The notes: generated from the sequence alone by a model not told the origin. Positions 19,901-28,836 are shown, counted from the first letter of the stretch. The stretch is DNA of 64,000 bases from Chryseobacterium arachidis (GCF_900129245.1 NZ_FQUT01000018.1:33782-97781); one strand, 5' to 3'. Numbers and translations are program-made.

Positions 19901-22900
19901 CTGCCACAACACATTGAGTCGGAGCATTATAATTAACAGGATAACAGCCTTCTGTCTGATCTAAAATTGGCTTTAAAATTTCTTTGGTAGCACTCACAGC
20001 AATCATAGAACCTGGATCTCCGCCTTCAACGGAATCCAAAATTGAATGAGCTCGTTTAGTACTTAATTCAACCAATTTTTCTTCTTCAAAAACACCGGAG
20101 AAACATAATGCAGGTAATTCTCCATAGCTGTGACCTGCCAACATATCCGGAACAATTCCGATAGATTGTAAGAATTTAGCCAGAGCCAGATCAACAATTC
20201 CTAAAAGCGGTTGTGCTAAACGTGTGTCTTTTATCGTTTCTTTTTGCTGTTTTAAAGCTGATTCATCAAAAGTTTTTGAAGGGAAAATTACTTTTTCCAG
20301 TTCAGGGTGTGAATCGATCAATTTTCGCATTTCAGGGAACGCTACGAATAAATCACGTGCCATGTTGATTCGCTGACTGCCTTGTCCAGGGAACAGGAAT
20401 GCTACCTTTCCTTCTTTTTTATTGACTGTAAATGTGTCTTTGCTTTCAATTCCGGATAAAGCCAGTTCGATATTCATCATCAAATGTTCTGCCGTATCTG
20501 CGACAATGCTTAACTGAACCTGCTTTTCTGAACTGATCGCCAAACTGTACGCAATATCTTTTAATGAAATGCTGTCATTGATTTCAAGCAAAGATTTAAT
20601 CTGATTCAATTGAATTTTAGCTTCATCATAGGTGTCTCCACGGAATACAAATAATTCTGAAGGCCAAGATTTCAGCACCGCAGAATCGTCTTCTTTAGGA
20701 TGATTGGCAATTACGGTATGGAAATTTGTACCTCCAAAACCAAAAGCGCTGATTCCTGCGTAACGGTTTTTATTATTCCATAATCCTGTTTCTGAGTGAA
20801 AAGCAAATGGACTTGTTACCGAATTATAATATGCATTAGGTTTCTGAAGGTGAAGGGTAGGAGGTTTTACACCATGATACACTGCTAGGGAAGCTTTAAT
20901 TAATCCTGCCAATCCAGCCGCACATTTTGTATGGCCGATCTGAGTTTTCACAGAACCTAAATGAGTCTGTCCCGGCAAAGCTCCCGAACGGCTGAATAAA
21001 TTCGTTAAAGCACTCAGTTCAGTTTTATCTCCAACAACAGTTCCTGTACCGTGAGCTTCAACCAATCCAACAGATGCAGGGCTGATTCCTGCTTGAGTAT
21101 ACGCTCTTTCCAATGCACGAACCTGTCCGATTTTTCTTGGTGCTGTAAGTCCCAGAGCCTTTCCGTCACTTGATCCGCCAACGCCTTTGATTACCGAATA
21201 AATGCGGTCGCCGTCTTTTAGAGCATCTTCATATCTTTTTAATACTAAAATAGCGACACCTTCTCCGAGGGCAATTCCGTCTGCCTCGCTGTCGAAAGTT
21301 GAGCATCTTCCTTTGCGGGAAAGTGCGTGTGTGCTGGAAAACATTAAATAATCATTGATTCCGTTATGTAAATCCGCTCCTCCGGCAAGAACCATGTCTG
21401 ATTTGTTTAAAATCAGTTCCTGACAAGCCAGTTCGATGGCCGCCAAAGAAGAAGCACAAGCTGCATCTACGGTATAGTTTCTTCCACCCAAATCTAAACG
21501 GTTGGTAATTCTTCCTGCAATTACATTCGCTAAAATTCCCGGGAAAGAGTCTTCTGTTGTATGTGGAAAGGCTTCTTTCACTTCTTCATGAAGCTCTCCG
21601 AAAACCTGCTTGTAATATCCTCTGAAGCTGTAACTGTTGGCCAAATCATTTCCCCCTTCAGCACCGATGATTACAGAAATATTTTCTCTGTTGAAGTTTT
21701 TTTCTCCATAACCGGCGTCTTCCATAGCACGTTTTGCAACCAATAACGTTAATAATTGTGTAGGTTCAATCGCTGCCAGAGATTGTGGCGGGATTCCGAA
21801 TGCCAGCGGATCGAAATCAATTTTTGGAATAAATCCTCCCCATTTTGAATGGGAGACATCGGCTTCATTGGAATCCGGTTTATAATAAAGTTCTTTATTC
21901 CATCTTTCATCCGGAACTTCCGTTACACTGTCTTTTCCTGTAATGATATTTTTCCAGTATTCTTCCAGGTTTTTAGCTTCCGGAAATATACATTCCATAC
22001 CGATAATAGCAATATCCAAAGGTTTTTCCACTGAAATTGGTTCTTCCGGCAACGTTGCATTTTGGATATAATCGAAATTATTAACCGCTACATTTTCATG
22101 AAGTTCAGCCATGGAGATTACTTTATCATGCATTGTTGCCACCTGACCGATCATATACATTCCCAGATCCAGCTGATCTTCTTTCGGAATATTAACTAAA
22201 TGGTCTCCTTGACGTTCAACGCCTTTTGCGGCAATTCTTAAACGTCCTACATTTAATTTTTCAAGCTTTTCCCAGACTTCTTTTTTGTCGGTTCCGGCTT
22301 CTAAAAGTTTTGCTTTTTCAGTATTAAAATATTGTGCAAATGCCGTATCTAAACAACGGGTTTCGTGTCCCGGAGCGGTTTCCAGTAATACGGTTTCTTT
22401 TGCCTGCATTGCCTGCAGCTGGAATTCTTCCTGAATGGCTCCGCAAGAGACGGCTTCTTCCGTATACAAATAAGCGGTTCCCATTAAGACTCCGATTTTT
22501 ACACCTCTCGCAGCCAATGGAGCTGCCATAATGGAAACAAATGCTGTTGAAAAATCATTATGGATTCCCCCTGCGAAAAATACGCTGATATTTTCAGGGT
22601 TATCTTCTTTTAAAATTCTTTCAATCTGTTTTTCCCAAAGAACCATGCTCGAAAGCGGGCCAACATGACCCCCACACTCTCTTCCTTCAAATATGAAATT
22701 TTTAGCACCTTCTTTTAAGAAAATATCTAAAAGGGCAGGAGAAGGAACGTGCAGGAAGGTTGTAATTCCGGCTTTTTCAAATACTTTTGCCTGTGCCGGT
22801 CTTCCTCCTGCAATTAAAACAACGGGAGGTTTCGCTTCTAATATATATGAAGTCTGTTCTTCTCTCAATTCCTGCGGTGCAAAACCTAAAATTCCTACTC

Positions 22901-23951
22901 CCCAGGTTTTTTCGCCGGCTAATTTTTTAGTATCCATTACTAAAAATTTTGCCGATTCACCTTTTAATAAAGATAAGGCAATGAAAGGTAAAGCTCCCGC
23001 TTCTGCAACGGCATTGGCAAAGGACGGAACATCGCTTACACGGGTCATTGGTCCTTGTGCAATGGGATATTTTATGCCTAATTCTCTTGCTAAAATGTTA
23101 TCATGGTCTATTACCTGAAGCGCTTTTGCCTGTCTCAAATGACCAAACATAGCTTCCTTAAATCCGAAAACTAATTTTTTCAACGTTTTAAAATCCTCGT
23201 ACAAATCAATCGCTAATGAAATGTCTTGGCCCATTGGAATATAGCTCTTGCTGATATCAAGATCTGTAAAATATTCTTTAAGCTCTTCTGAAGTAATATT
23301 TTCCGGTAATACGGGAGAATTCGGTCTTGCCAAGACGCGGTGATCGGCAATTATTTTAGTTTCGGTGCCGTTTAGTTTTGAACAAAGCTCTTTAATGTCT
23401 TGAGGAACATTACTTTCCGGGAACAAAGCTAGCTGACTATCCAGAACAATTCCAGCTGCTCCTAAAGCTTTTATGGCGGCTGCAGTATGAAGTCCGATTC
23501 CTCCTTGTACCCAAACAGGAATACTGGTAATTTCTTTAATAACACGTTGAAACAATACAAATGACGATTCGTAACCAACCAAACCTCCTGCTTCATTACC
23601 TTTTATAATGATGCCTTTTGCGCCCAACTGTTCAGCTGATCTGGCATCTTCTATATTGCTGACCTGATAAATTTTGGCAAGGTTTTTGTTACTGTTCAAC
23701 GAAATTCCAAAGGGTAAAATAATCAATTCTGCCTTTTCCGGAATTTGGATTGAACTTAGTTTTTCGTTACTCAGATATACACCGTAAGCGGGGATGTCTG
23801 TTTCATTAAGCTGATTCAGCAAAGTCTGAGCGGCTGATAATTCGTTTCCCAAGCTTAGAACGGGAAATGCACCTGCCTGATACAACGTAGGGATGAGATT
23901 GATGTCAGGTTTTTCAAAGGGTGTTATTCCAATAATGGTCAAGTTTTTCAT
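16941..23951 (-). CDS. Pfa-like megasynthase: NMO-like barrels-KS-AT-ACP-ACP-KR
   Basis: A 2336-residue protein counted from the ATG at 23951 (MKNLTIIG). In-frame ATGs at 23960 and 24014 exist, but their extra residues do not look conserved. Residues 1-~190 are a degenerate TIM-barrel half. About 290-600 is a second nitronate monooxygenase/PfaD-type FMN barrel (YPIAQGPMTRVSD, GRECGGHVGP), the expected enoyl reductase. KS ~645-1080: DAACASS (~830), EAHGTGTVVGD (~970), QIGHTKCAAG (~1005). AT ~1185-1480: FLFPGQGSQ, AGHSYGE. After a Pro/Gln-rich linker come two ACPs with DLSIDSIKR (Ser ~1685 and ~1799), then a KR (GGAQGI ~2072, YAAAN ~2252). The KS-AT-ACPs-KR order is that of PfaA, with PfaD fused in front. 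It is the first gene of the cluster and presumably iterative. Product unknown. Confidence 0.9.
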   Translation of the reverse strand: MKNLTIIGITPFEKPDINLIPTLYQAGAFPVLSLGNELSAAQTLLNQLNETDIPAYGVYLSNEKLSSIQIPEKAELIILPFGISLNSNKNLAKIYQVSNIEDARSAEQLGAKGIIIKGNEAGGLVGYESSFVLFQRVIKEITSIPVWVQGGIGLHTAAAIKALGAAGIVLDSQLALFPESNVPQDIKELCSKLNGTETKIIADHRVLARPNSPVLPENITSEELKEYFTDLDISKSYIPMGQDISLAIDLYEDFKTLKKLVFGFKEAMFGHLRQAKALQVIDHDNILARELGIKYPIAQGPMTRVSDVPSFANAVAEAGALPFIALSLLKGESAKFLVMDTKKLAGEKTWGVGILGFAPQELREEQTSYILEAKPPVVLIAGGRPAQAKVFEKAGITTFLHVPSPALLDIFLKEGAKNFIFEGRECGGHVGPLSSMVLWEKQIERILKEDNPENISVFFAGGIHNDFSTAFVSIMAAPLAARGVKIGVLMGTAYLYTEEAVSCGAIQEEFQLQAMQAKETVLLETAPGHETRCLDTAFAQYFNTEKAKLLEAGTDKKEVWEKLEKLNVGRLRIAAKGVERQGDHLVNIPKEDQLDLGMYMIGQVATMHDKVISMAELHENVAVNNFDYIQNATLPEEPISVEKPLDIAIIGMECIFPEAKNLEEYWKNIITGKDSVTEVPDERWNKELYYKPDSNEADVSHSKWGGFIPKIDFDPLAFGIPPQSLAAIEPTQLLTLLVAKRAMEDAGYGEKNFNRENISVIIGAEGGNDLANSYSFRGYYKQVFGELHEEVKEAFPHTTEDSFPGILANVIAGRITNRLDLGGRNYTVDAACASSLAAIELACQELILNKSDMVLAGGADLHNGINDYLMFSSTHALSRKGRCSTFDSEADGIALGEGVAILVLKRYEDALKDGDRIYSVIKGVGGSSDGKALGLTAPRKIGQVRALERAYTQAGISPASVGLVEAHGTGTVVGDKTELSALTNLFSRSGALPGQTHLGSVKTQIGHTKCAAGLAGLIKASLAVYHGVKPPTLHLQKPNAYYNSVTSPFAFHSETGLWNNKNRYAGISAFGFGGTNFHTVIANHPKEDDSAVLKSWPSELFVFRGDTYDEAKIQLNQIKSLLEINDSISLKDIAYSLAISSEKQVQLSIVADTAEHLMMNIELALSGIESKDTFTVNKKEGKVAFLFPGQGSQRINMARDLFVAFPEMRKLIDSHPELEKVIFPSKTFDESALKQQKETIKDTRLAQPLLGIVDLALAKFLQSIGIVPDMLAGHSYGELPALCFSGVFEEEKLVELSTKRAHSILDSVEGGDPGSMIAVSATKEILKPILDQTEGCYPVNYNAPTQCVVAGSTEAINKLMEVLKQERISAKKLEVACAFHSPLLAKSKDLYADVLKDIAFKEMQIPVWSNTTAEIYPANASEIKERLTDHLVQPVRFVEELQAMYEDGARIFIEVGPGKVLTGLTKSCLDKDQLTLFVEDSNGNKLTHLLSMLAQYLGTGRNFNIANLFNGRNARLIQIDQPELYKKNPAIWRVNGQTAHPTTGALPNNGALPIINPIQMNNFTNNTQAPATESSSTAERMLQEYLNSMKMIIQAQRDVMLSFLGQNPQVNQAPVYTQPVQIPVNNQAPVISSPISDGAEKTVIIPAKTVAPVKDIKALLMQVVSDKTGYPQEMLGMEMDLEADLSIDSIKRVEIIGTLKNELGGLKIDQANEDTIMEQLAAIKTLNGLVSWFTEYTGNSTASQKNAVEEVKTSDAQTQSKTLSLEELQTEILDIVSEKTGYPKEMLGLDLDMEADLSIDSIKRMEIIADLKTKIGFGQDLEQADDLMEKLAAIKTLNGLASWIHEMSGSSDSETISNVSANNLSRLRFDLTPTEISMPQNTDILQGKRFAITQNDNNQTLAIKNELEKHGADAELIDSDKDLTDFDGLIILDLFSSSANHNIIDHVDLIKKMDLDKAQWIYLISDIPAHVQELTDTTLLRHYKGHPGLFKSLAREFEQTNCRLISLTSPQQIEQIAEITLKEILTKDKPAEVIYKNDKRHKVDIIPSPLSTGLSEAQIQLDQNSVVLVLGGAQGITSELVKHMSQAYPCTYVLVGRSADPRNQATKNELEAFKTKEEIRAYLIKSGTFTSPSEIEKETIKVYKNNQILRTIRDMEQLGNTIVYQSLDLCDENGLSELINSIYEKYNRLDGVIHGAGLLEDKLFKQKTTSSFGRVFDTKVKPLRVLAEKLRTDCQFVVLFSSIASVYGNKGQTDYAAANSVLDDYANALNKKLKGKVISINWGPWKGAGMVSSSLESEYERRGISLIPLDQGKEIFLNEIKYGTESQVLIMSGSNW

Positions 23952-24617
23952 AACATTCATAATGACTAAATAAATAACAGATTCACCAATACAAAAAGCC
24001 GAGAATCCGGGCATGGACTCAGCAATTTTTTTGGCTCAAAAAATCATATAAATTCGGTACAATTTATTCTAAATAACATTTTTATTCAAAAAGTATTGAT
24101 TATTAAATTGTTAATAATTTTGTTAATTTACATTTTTATCCTTGAAGAAAGAGTGGTACAATATGAATTATTGTAATTATAAATGTTTATAATTAAATAG
24201 TGTAAAACAAATATATAAAATAAATAATGAAATATTTCAATAAATAGAGATTTGTTTTTCAAATTTTACACAAAAATAATATACCTACTTGTAACATATA
24301 ATTTAAAAATTGTGTCAGGAATATGATTAGTCTTTATAAGACAATACTTTAGAGAAAATATCTGTTAAAATCATACGAAATAAAAAAGAACTTGTAAATG
24401 GGTTAAAATTAAAGAACAGTTTAAAATAATTTAATTGCTTTTATCATAATTCTAATCAGAAAAGTTGATCACTTGTCTTGCGAATACGGATTGTACTGTT
24501 AACTTAATCAATGTAATCGATTAATTATTTAACAAAAAACACTAAAATGTGAATTATGGCAAGTATTTTGTTACGAAAATCCTGACTTTACAAATCAAAT
24601 CACCAAAATTTTAAAAT
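23952..24617. other. AT-rich intergenic region upstream of the synthase cluster
   Basis: No gene is seen in these ~670 bases, which are exceptionally A+T rich. They contain the predicted cluster promoter (24208-24240), implying an untranslated leader of about 240-250 bases before the megasynthase ATG. No clear promoter was found for the sugar dehydrogenase on the other side. No known riboswitch or operator was recognised. Confidence 0.4.
24208..24240 (-). promoter_or_regulatory. Predicted promoter of the lipid/polyketide cluster
   Basis: On the minus strand: TTG at 24240-24238, 22 bases, TATATTTG at 24215-24208, a full match to the Bacteroidota consensus. A second -7-like word, TATTTTTG (24278-24271), has no partner TTG. 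In such AT-rich DNA chance matches are common, so confidence is moderate. Confidence 0.4.
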
Positions 24618-25844
24618 ATGAAAATCAAACCTTATCATTTGATGATTATCTCATCTGTTCTTTTTTCAAGCTGTTTAGACTCTATCGACGAAACTATTGA
24701 CAATGGAACGACGTTTCCACCGGTAGAAACAAATCCTGCCAATACAAATTATCAACCTGCATTCCCTGGACAGACCCGGGCAAATGGTGTAAAAACGGTA
24801 ACGCCTTATGTGTCTGAAGTGCTGGCTTCTTCATTATCTTCACCTTGGGGAATTACAAGCTTACCGGACGGGAGATTGCTGATCACAGAAAAGACAGGAA
24901 CAATGCGTATTGTAAGTACTTCTGGTACCGTAAGTAGCGCTATTACCGGGCTGCCAGCGGTTAATTCCAATGGACAGGGCGGTTTGCTGGGTGTATGTGT
25001 TGATCCTCAGTTCAGCTCAAACAGAATGATCTATTGGGTTTTTTCTGAAAATGTTTCAGGGGGAAATGTAACTTCTGTTGCAAAAGGAAAACTGTCGAAT
25101 TCTGAAGCAACCATTGAAAATCCGGCTGTTATTTACAGGGCGAATCCTTCCGCAAACGTAGGAAACCTGCATTATGGAGGAAGGATTTTATTTGACAGTA
25201 CGGGAAATTTATTTGTAAGCACAGGAGAACGTTCGGACATGTCTACAAGACCTTTGGCACAATCGGCAACGGCAGCCGTAGGTAAAATCCTTAGAATTAC
25301 AACCAGTGGTCAGCCGGCACCGGGGAATCCTACATTCAGCCAGTCGGGGGCTTTGCCGGAGTTATACAGTATCGGCCACAGAAATCCTCAGGGAATTGCC
25401 ATTCATCCTGTAACCGGAGAGTTGTGGCAAAGTGAGCACGGCCCTAAAGGTGGTGATGAAATTAACCGTGTTCAGGCAGGTAAAAATTATGGATGGCCTA
25501 CCATTACTTACGGAATTGAATACAGTGGGGCAACCATCGGAGACGGAATTCAGCAAAAGGCAGGAATGGAGCAGCCTGTATATTATTGGGATCCTGTTAT
25601 TTCGCCAAGCGGAATTACTTTTTACAAAGGAAATTCAGTGCCTGAATGGCAAAATAATCTTTTCGTTGCTTCATTAAGCGGAAAACATATTGCAAGACTG
25701 GTCATCAACAATAATCAGGTGATAGGAGAGGAACGTCTTTTGGCTAATGAAAATCAGCGTTTCAGAGATATTACACAAGGCCTGGATAATAATCTTTATG
25801 CTGTGACGGATGAAGGGAAGTTGTACAGGATTCGTAAGCAATAA
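24618..25844 (+). CDS. PQQ-dependent sugar dehydrogenase-like lipoprotein (sGDH/YliI family)
   Basis: A 408-residue protein with a lipoprotein signal (VLFSSC, Cys19) and a six-bladed beta-propeller of the glucose/sorbosone dehydrogenase family. Recognisable blocks are SPWGITSLPDGRLLITEKTG near residue 75, GLLGVCVDP, and a long conserved block with SIGHRNPQG...SEHGPKGGDEIN near residues 252-285. The family (soluble glucose dehydrogenase, Asd/YliI) oxidises aldoses with PQQ and Ca2+. The PQQ-binding His/Arg region seems present, but no pqq biosynthesis genes are in the window. Predicted to be membrane-anchored in the periplasm or on the surface. Monocistronic, ending at a shared terminator. Confidence 0.88.
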   Translation: MKIKPYHLMIISSVLFSSCLDSIDETIDNGTTFPPVETNPANTNYQPAFPGQTRANGVKTVTPYVSEVLASSLSSPWGITSLPDGRLLITEKTGTMRIVSTSGTVSSAITGLPAVNSNGQGGLLGVCVDPQFSSNRMIYWVFSENVSGGNVTSVAKGKLSNSEATIENPAVIYRANPSANVGNLHYGGRILFDSTGNLFVSTGERSDMSTRPLAQSATAAVGKILRITTSGQPAPGNPTFSQSGALPELYSIGHRNPQGIAIHPVTGELWQSEHGPKGGDEINRVQAGKNYGWPTITYGIEYSGATIGDGIQQKAGMEQPVYYWDPVISPSGITFYKGNSVPEWQNNLFVASLSGKHIARLVINNNQVIGEERLLANENQRFRDITQGLDNNLYAVTDEGKLYRIRKQ

Positions 25845-25864
25845 TTGAAGATATCTAAACGTAT

Positions 25865-25891
25865 AAAACACCTAAATTTTAGGTGTTTTTT
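25865..25891. terminator. Bidirectional terminator
   Basis: A long near-perfect palindrome, AAAACACCTAA / TTAGGTGTTTT, with T runs on either side. It lies between the convergent sugar dehydrogenase (ends 25844) and AraC regulator (ends 25926). Confidence 0.8.
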
Positions 25892-25925
25892 ATTATGATA
25901 AGTATGGGTTTTATTAGGGAAATGA

Positions 25926-26831
25926 TTAATTAAACTTAAACTTCGCCCGAAACTCCAGCGGAGCCATACTCGTTTTCTTTTTAAATAAAGTACTGAACGA
26001 TTGCGAATGTTCAAACCCCAGAGCATATGCAATTTCACTGATTGATAATTGCGTGGCTGATAGTTTTTCTTTAGCCTTACTGATCAGTTTTTCATGAATA
26101 TGCTGTTGAGTATTTTGGCCTGTATGGATTCTTAAGAGATCACTTAAATAATTTGGTGAGAGGTTCATTGCTTCCGCTAGTTGCTGAACGGTGAGGAGTC
26201 CTTTTTCTGCAGATTCTTCTTTATCGAAATAGTCATTTAGATATTGCTCAAATTTCGCCAATAGCTGATGGTTTCCGTTTTTTCTTGTGATAAACTGTCT
26301 TTCGTAAAAACGGTTGGAGTAATTCAGCAACAGATCTATTTGTGACAGGATAATTTCCTGAGTATGACGATCAATGTGCTGGCATTCTTTATCTATTTTA
26401 TGTAAAATTTCAATCAGATCTTTTTCTTCGTCTTCAGAGAGGTGTAATGCTTCATTCACGGCGTAAGAGAAAAATCCATAACCTGATATCGTTTGTGCTA
26501 AAGAATGTTTCAATAAAAAATCTTCATGAAAGACCAAAAGATATCCTTTTCCGACGCAGTCAATAGTCTGTAAATCGAGGTATTGTATCTGATGCGGAGC
26601 GGTAAAGCTTAACACTCCTTTGTCATAATCATAATGCTGCTGTCCGTACCTCACTTTTCCCGTGGCTTCTCTTTTCAGGGCAACACAGTAAAACCGGTTC
26701 ATAAAACCCTTCCAGATATCGTCTTCGATAAAAGTGCTGTCGGATAGATTAATGACACTTACCAGAGGATGTTTAGGTTCCGGCAAGGATAATAAACGGT
26801 GGAATGCGGAAACGGATGCAATGGTATTCAT
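25926..26831 (-). CDS. AraC/XylS-family transcriptional regulator
   Basis: A 301-residue protein with an N-terminal cupin-like effector region (about 1-150) and a C-terminal AraC DNA-binding domain (about 195-300). The first helix-turn-helix contains LTVQQLAEAMNLSPNYLSDL, the second ISEIAYALGFEHSQSFSTLF, which is the family hallmark. It lies 17 bases downstream of the aldo/keto reductase on the same strand, so the two are probably co-transcribed. It likely regulates that reductase and perhaps the divergent SDR at 28048. Ligand unknown. Confidence 0.88.
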   Translation of the reverse strand: MNTIASVSAFHRLLSLPEPKHPLVSVINLSDSTFIEDDIWKGFMNRFYCVALKREATGKVRYGQQHYDYDKGVLSFTAPHQIQYLDLQTIDCVGKGYLLVFHEDFLLKHSLAQTISGYGFFSYAVNEALHLSEDEEKDLIEILHKIDKECQHIDRHTQEIILSQIDLLLNYSNRFYERQFITRKNGNHQLLAKFEQYLNDYFDKEESAEKGLLTVQQLAEAMNLSPNYLSDLLRIHTGQNTQQHIHEKLISKAKEKLSATQLSISEIAYALGFEHSQSFSTLFKKKTSMAPLEFRAKFKFN

Positions 26832-26848
26832 ACTGCAAGTTAATAAAA

Positions 26849-27856
26849 TTAATAGTCTAAAAGTCCCATACTGAATTCGTCGTAAGGCGCTCCGGTATCG
26901 GTTCCTAAAGGTACGATACTTTCCAGTTTCTGAAGGTCATTTTCAGTTAATTCTATATTGGCAGATGCAATATTCTGTTCTACATATTTTCTTCGTTTTG
27001 TTCCCGGGATCGGTACAATTCCTTTACTCATGATCCATGCTAAAGCCAGTTGTGATGAGGTAACCTCTTTTTCTTTTGCCATATTTTCGATCGCTTCCAC
27101 CAGTTCGATATTTTTATGGAAATAATTTCCCTGAAACCTCGGGATTCCTCTGCGGAAATCATTCTCCGGCAAATCATTTACGGATTTAATCTGTCCTGAT
27201 AAAAAACCTCTTCCTAACGGTGAATACGCTACAAAACCAATTCCCAATTCTTTTAATGTTCTTAAAACTCCTTTTTCTTCTACCGTTCTTTCAAATAAAG
27301 AATACTCGCTTTGTACTGCTGTAATCGGATGTACTGCGTGGGCTTTCCTTACTGTTTCAGAAGACACTTCAGATAATCCTATATACTTCACCTTTCCTTC
27401 TTTTACCAGATCGCTCATGGCACCTACCGTTTCTTCAATCGGCGTGTTTTTGTCCAGGCGATGCATATAATACAAATCGATATAATCGGTTATTAAATTC
27501 TTCAAAGATCTTTCAACAGCTTTCTTTACATAGTCTTTTTTGCCGTTAATAGCCCAGGTTACTTTATTCTGATCGTCAATTTCCCAGCCGAATTTTGTGG
27601 CAATAATATATTCATTACGCTTAGTGCCGATTGCTTTTGCAATTAACTGTTCGTTTTTTAAAGGTCCGTACAGATCGGCGGTATCCAGAAAATTTCCTCC
27701 CAGTTCGAATGAACGGTGGATGGTAGCAATGGCTTCCGTTTCATTGGCCTCTCCGTACATATTGGCTTCCTCAAAACCTGTCATTCCCATGCATCCCAAA
27801 CCAATTTTAGGGATTTCCAGACCCTGATTTCCTAATGTTATGTGTGATAAACTCAT
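26849..27856 (-). CDS. Aldo/keto reductase
   Basis: A 335-residue (alpha/beta)8 NADPH-dependent reductase of the AKR superfamily (AKR13-like by pattern: SHITLGNQGLEIPKIGLGCMG at the N-terminus). The catalytic tetrad is visible: Asp58, Tyr63 (FLDTADLYG), Lys88 (IATKFG) and His132 (DLYYMHRLD). Conserved IPGTKR near residue 290 binds the cofactor phosphate. It reduces aldehydes or ketones; substrate unknown. Operon with the AraC gene and divergent from an SDR, a common arrangement for carbonyl detoxification modules. Confidence 0.9.
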   Translation of the reverse strand: MSLSHITLGNQGLEIPKIGLGCMGMTGFEEANMYGEANETEAIATIHRSFELGGNFLDTADLYGPLKNEQLIAKAIGTKRNEYIIATKFGWEIDDQNKVTWAINGKKDYVKKAVERSLKNLITDYIDLYYMHRLDKNTPIEETVGAMSDLVKEGKVKYIGLSEVSSETVRKAHAVHPITAVQSEYSLFERTVEEKGVLRTLKELGIGFVAYSPLGRGFLSGQIKSVNDLPENDFRRGIPRFQGNYFHKNIELVEAIENMAKEKEVTSSQLALAWIMSKGIVPIPGTKRRKYVEQNIASANIELTENDLQKLESIVPLGTDTGAPYDEFSMGLLDY

Positions 27857-28047
27857 CGTGTAAATTTTTATTGATACAAAATTCAGAAGAAATCATGAAC
27901 ACGGTGTATGCAAAACCAAGACTCTTGTATGTAAATTACGGATCAGTAAGATTGATGAGATTTAAATAATTAAAAGTAATTCTTACTGTAAATTGTTTTT
28001 ACTACATTTATCATCAAACCCAGAATAACAGAATAAAATTTCAAAGT

Positions 28048-28836
28048 ATGAATATCAAACTCAATTCAAAAAATGCGCTGGTAGGGGCGGCAACACAGGG
28101 AATAGGAGCAGGAATTGCCACAGAATTGGCAAAATGCGGAGCCAATGTAACGGTAATGGCCAGAAATGAAGAAAAACTGAAACATTTTACGGCATGGCTT
28201 CCGGTTGTTCACGGAGAGCAAAAGCATCAGTACTTAGTGGCAGACTTTTCAGATTTTGAAAGTTTTAAAATGATTATTGCTGAATTTTTTAATCAAAACG
28301 AAATTGATATTTTGGTTAATAATACCAACGGTCCAAGTCCAGGGTTGGCAAAAGATAAGAATGTTGAGGATTATCAGACCGCTTTTGACCTGCTTTTCAA
28401 GACCGTTTGCGAAACAACTAATCTGGCTTTGCCTGCCATGATAAAAAAGGGGAGTGGCCGCATTATCAACGTATCTTCATTATCGGTGAAGGAACCTATT
28501 CCTAATCTGGCGCTATCCAATTCTATCCGTTCGGCGGTGATTGCGTGGTCGAAAACGCTTTCTCTGGAAGTTGCGAAGCACAATGTCACCATCAATAATA
28601 TTCTTACAGGCTATTTCGATACAGAAAGAATCAAAAATCTTATTGACCATGAGGCTCAGCAAACCGGTGCATCCATAGAAGAAATTAAAAAAGGAAGGGA
28701 AGAGAAAATCCCGATGAAAAGATTGGGGAAACCTGAAGAGTATGGCCAGTTGGTATCTTTTCTTGCTTCCGAATATGCTTCTTATATCACGGGAACAAGT
28801 ATCCCATTGGATGGCGGCTTGAATAATACTTATTAA
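28048..28836 (+). CDS. SDR-family oxidoreductase with altered catalytic site
   Basis: A 262-residue Rossmann-fold short-chain dehydrogenase. The Gly-rich nucleotide loop is GAATQGIGAGIA (about 13-24), the structural NNAG is changed to NNTNG (~91-95), and the C-terminal YITGTSIPLDGG is typical. The active-site segment reads SSLSVKEP...LALSNSIRSAV: the catalytic YxxxK is replaced by LxxSNxxR-type residues, so Tyr and Lys are both missing. SDRs of this aberrant subgroup are often annotated as 3-oxoacyl-ACP reductase (FabG-like), but the usual mechanism cannot apply unchanged. It diverges from the aldo/keto reductase. Function unknown. Confidence 0.82.
   Translation: MNIKLNSKNALVGAATQGIGAGIATELAKCGANVTVMARNEEKLKHFTAWLPVVHGEQKHQYLVADFSDFESFKMIIAEFFNQNEIDILVNNTNGPSPGLAKDKNVEDYQTAFDLLFKTVCETTNLALPAMIKKGSGRIINVSSLSVKEPIPNLALSNSIRSAVIAWSKTLSLEVAKHNVTINNILTGYFDTERIKNLIDHEAQQTGASIEEIKKGREEKIPMKRLGKPEEYGQLVSFLASEYASYITGTSIPLDGGLNNTY

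Noticed and set aside
23952..24014. ATG at 24014 as megasynthase start
   Set aside because: The extra 21 residues do not continue the barrel pattern; MKNLTIIG at 23951 begins the first strand.
5959..24014. Flexirubin or aryl-polyene cluster
   Set aside because: No aromatic starter genes (ammonia lyase, dialkylresorcinol DarA/DarB) and no stand-alone KS/DH/KR set; the multidomain Pfa-like synthases point elsewhere.
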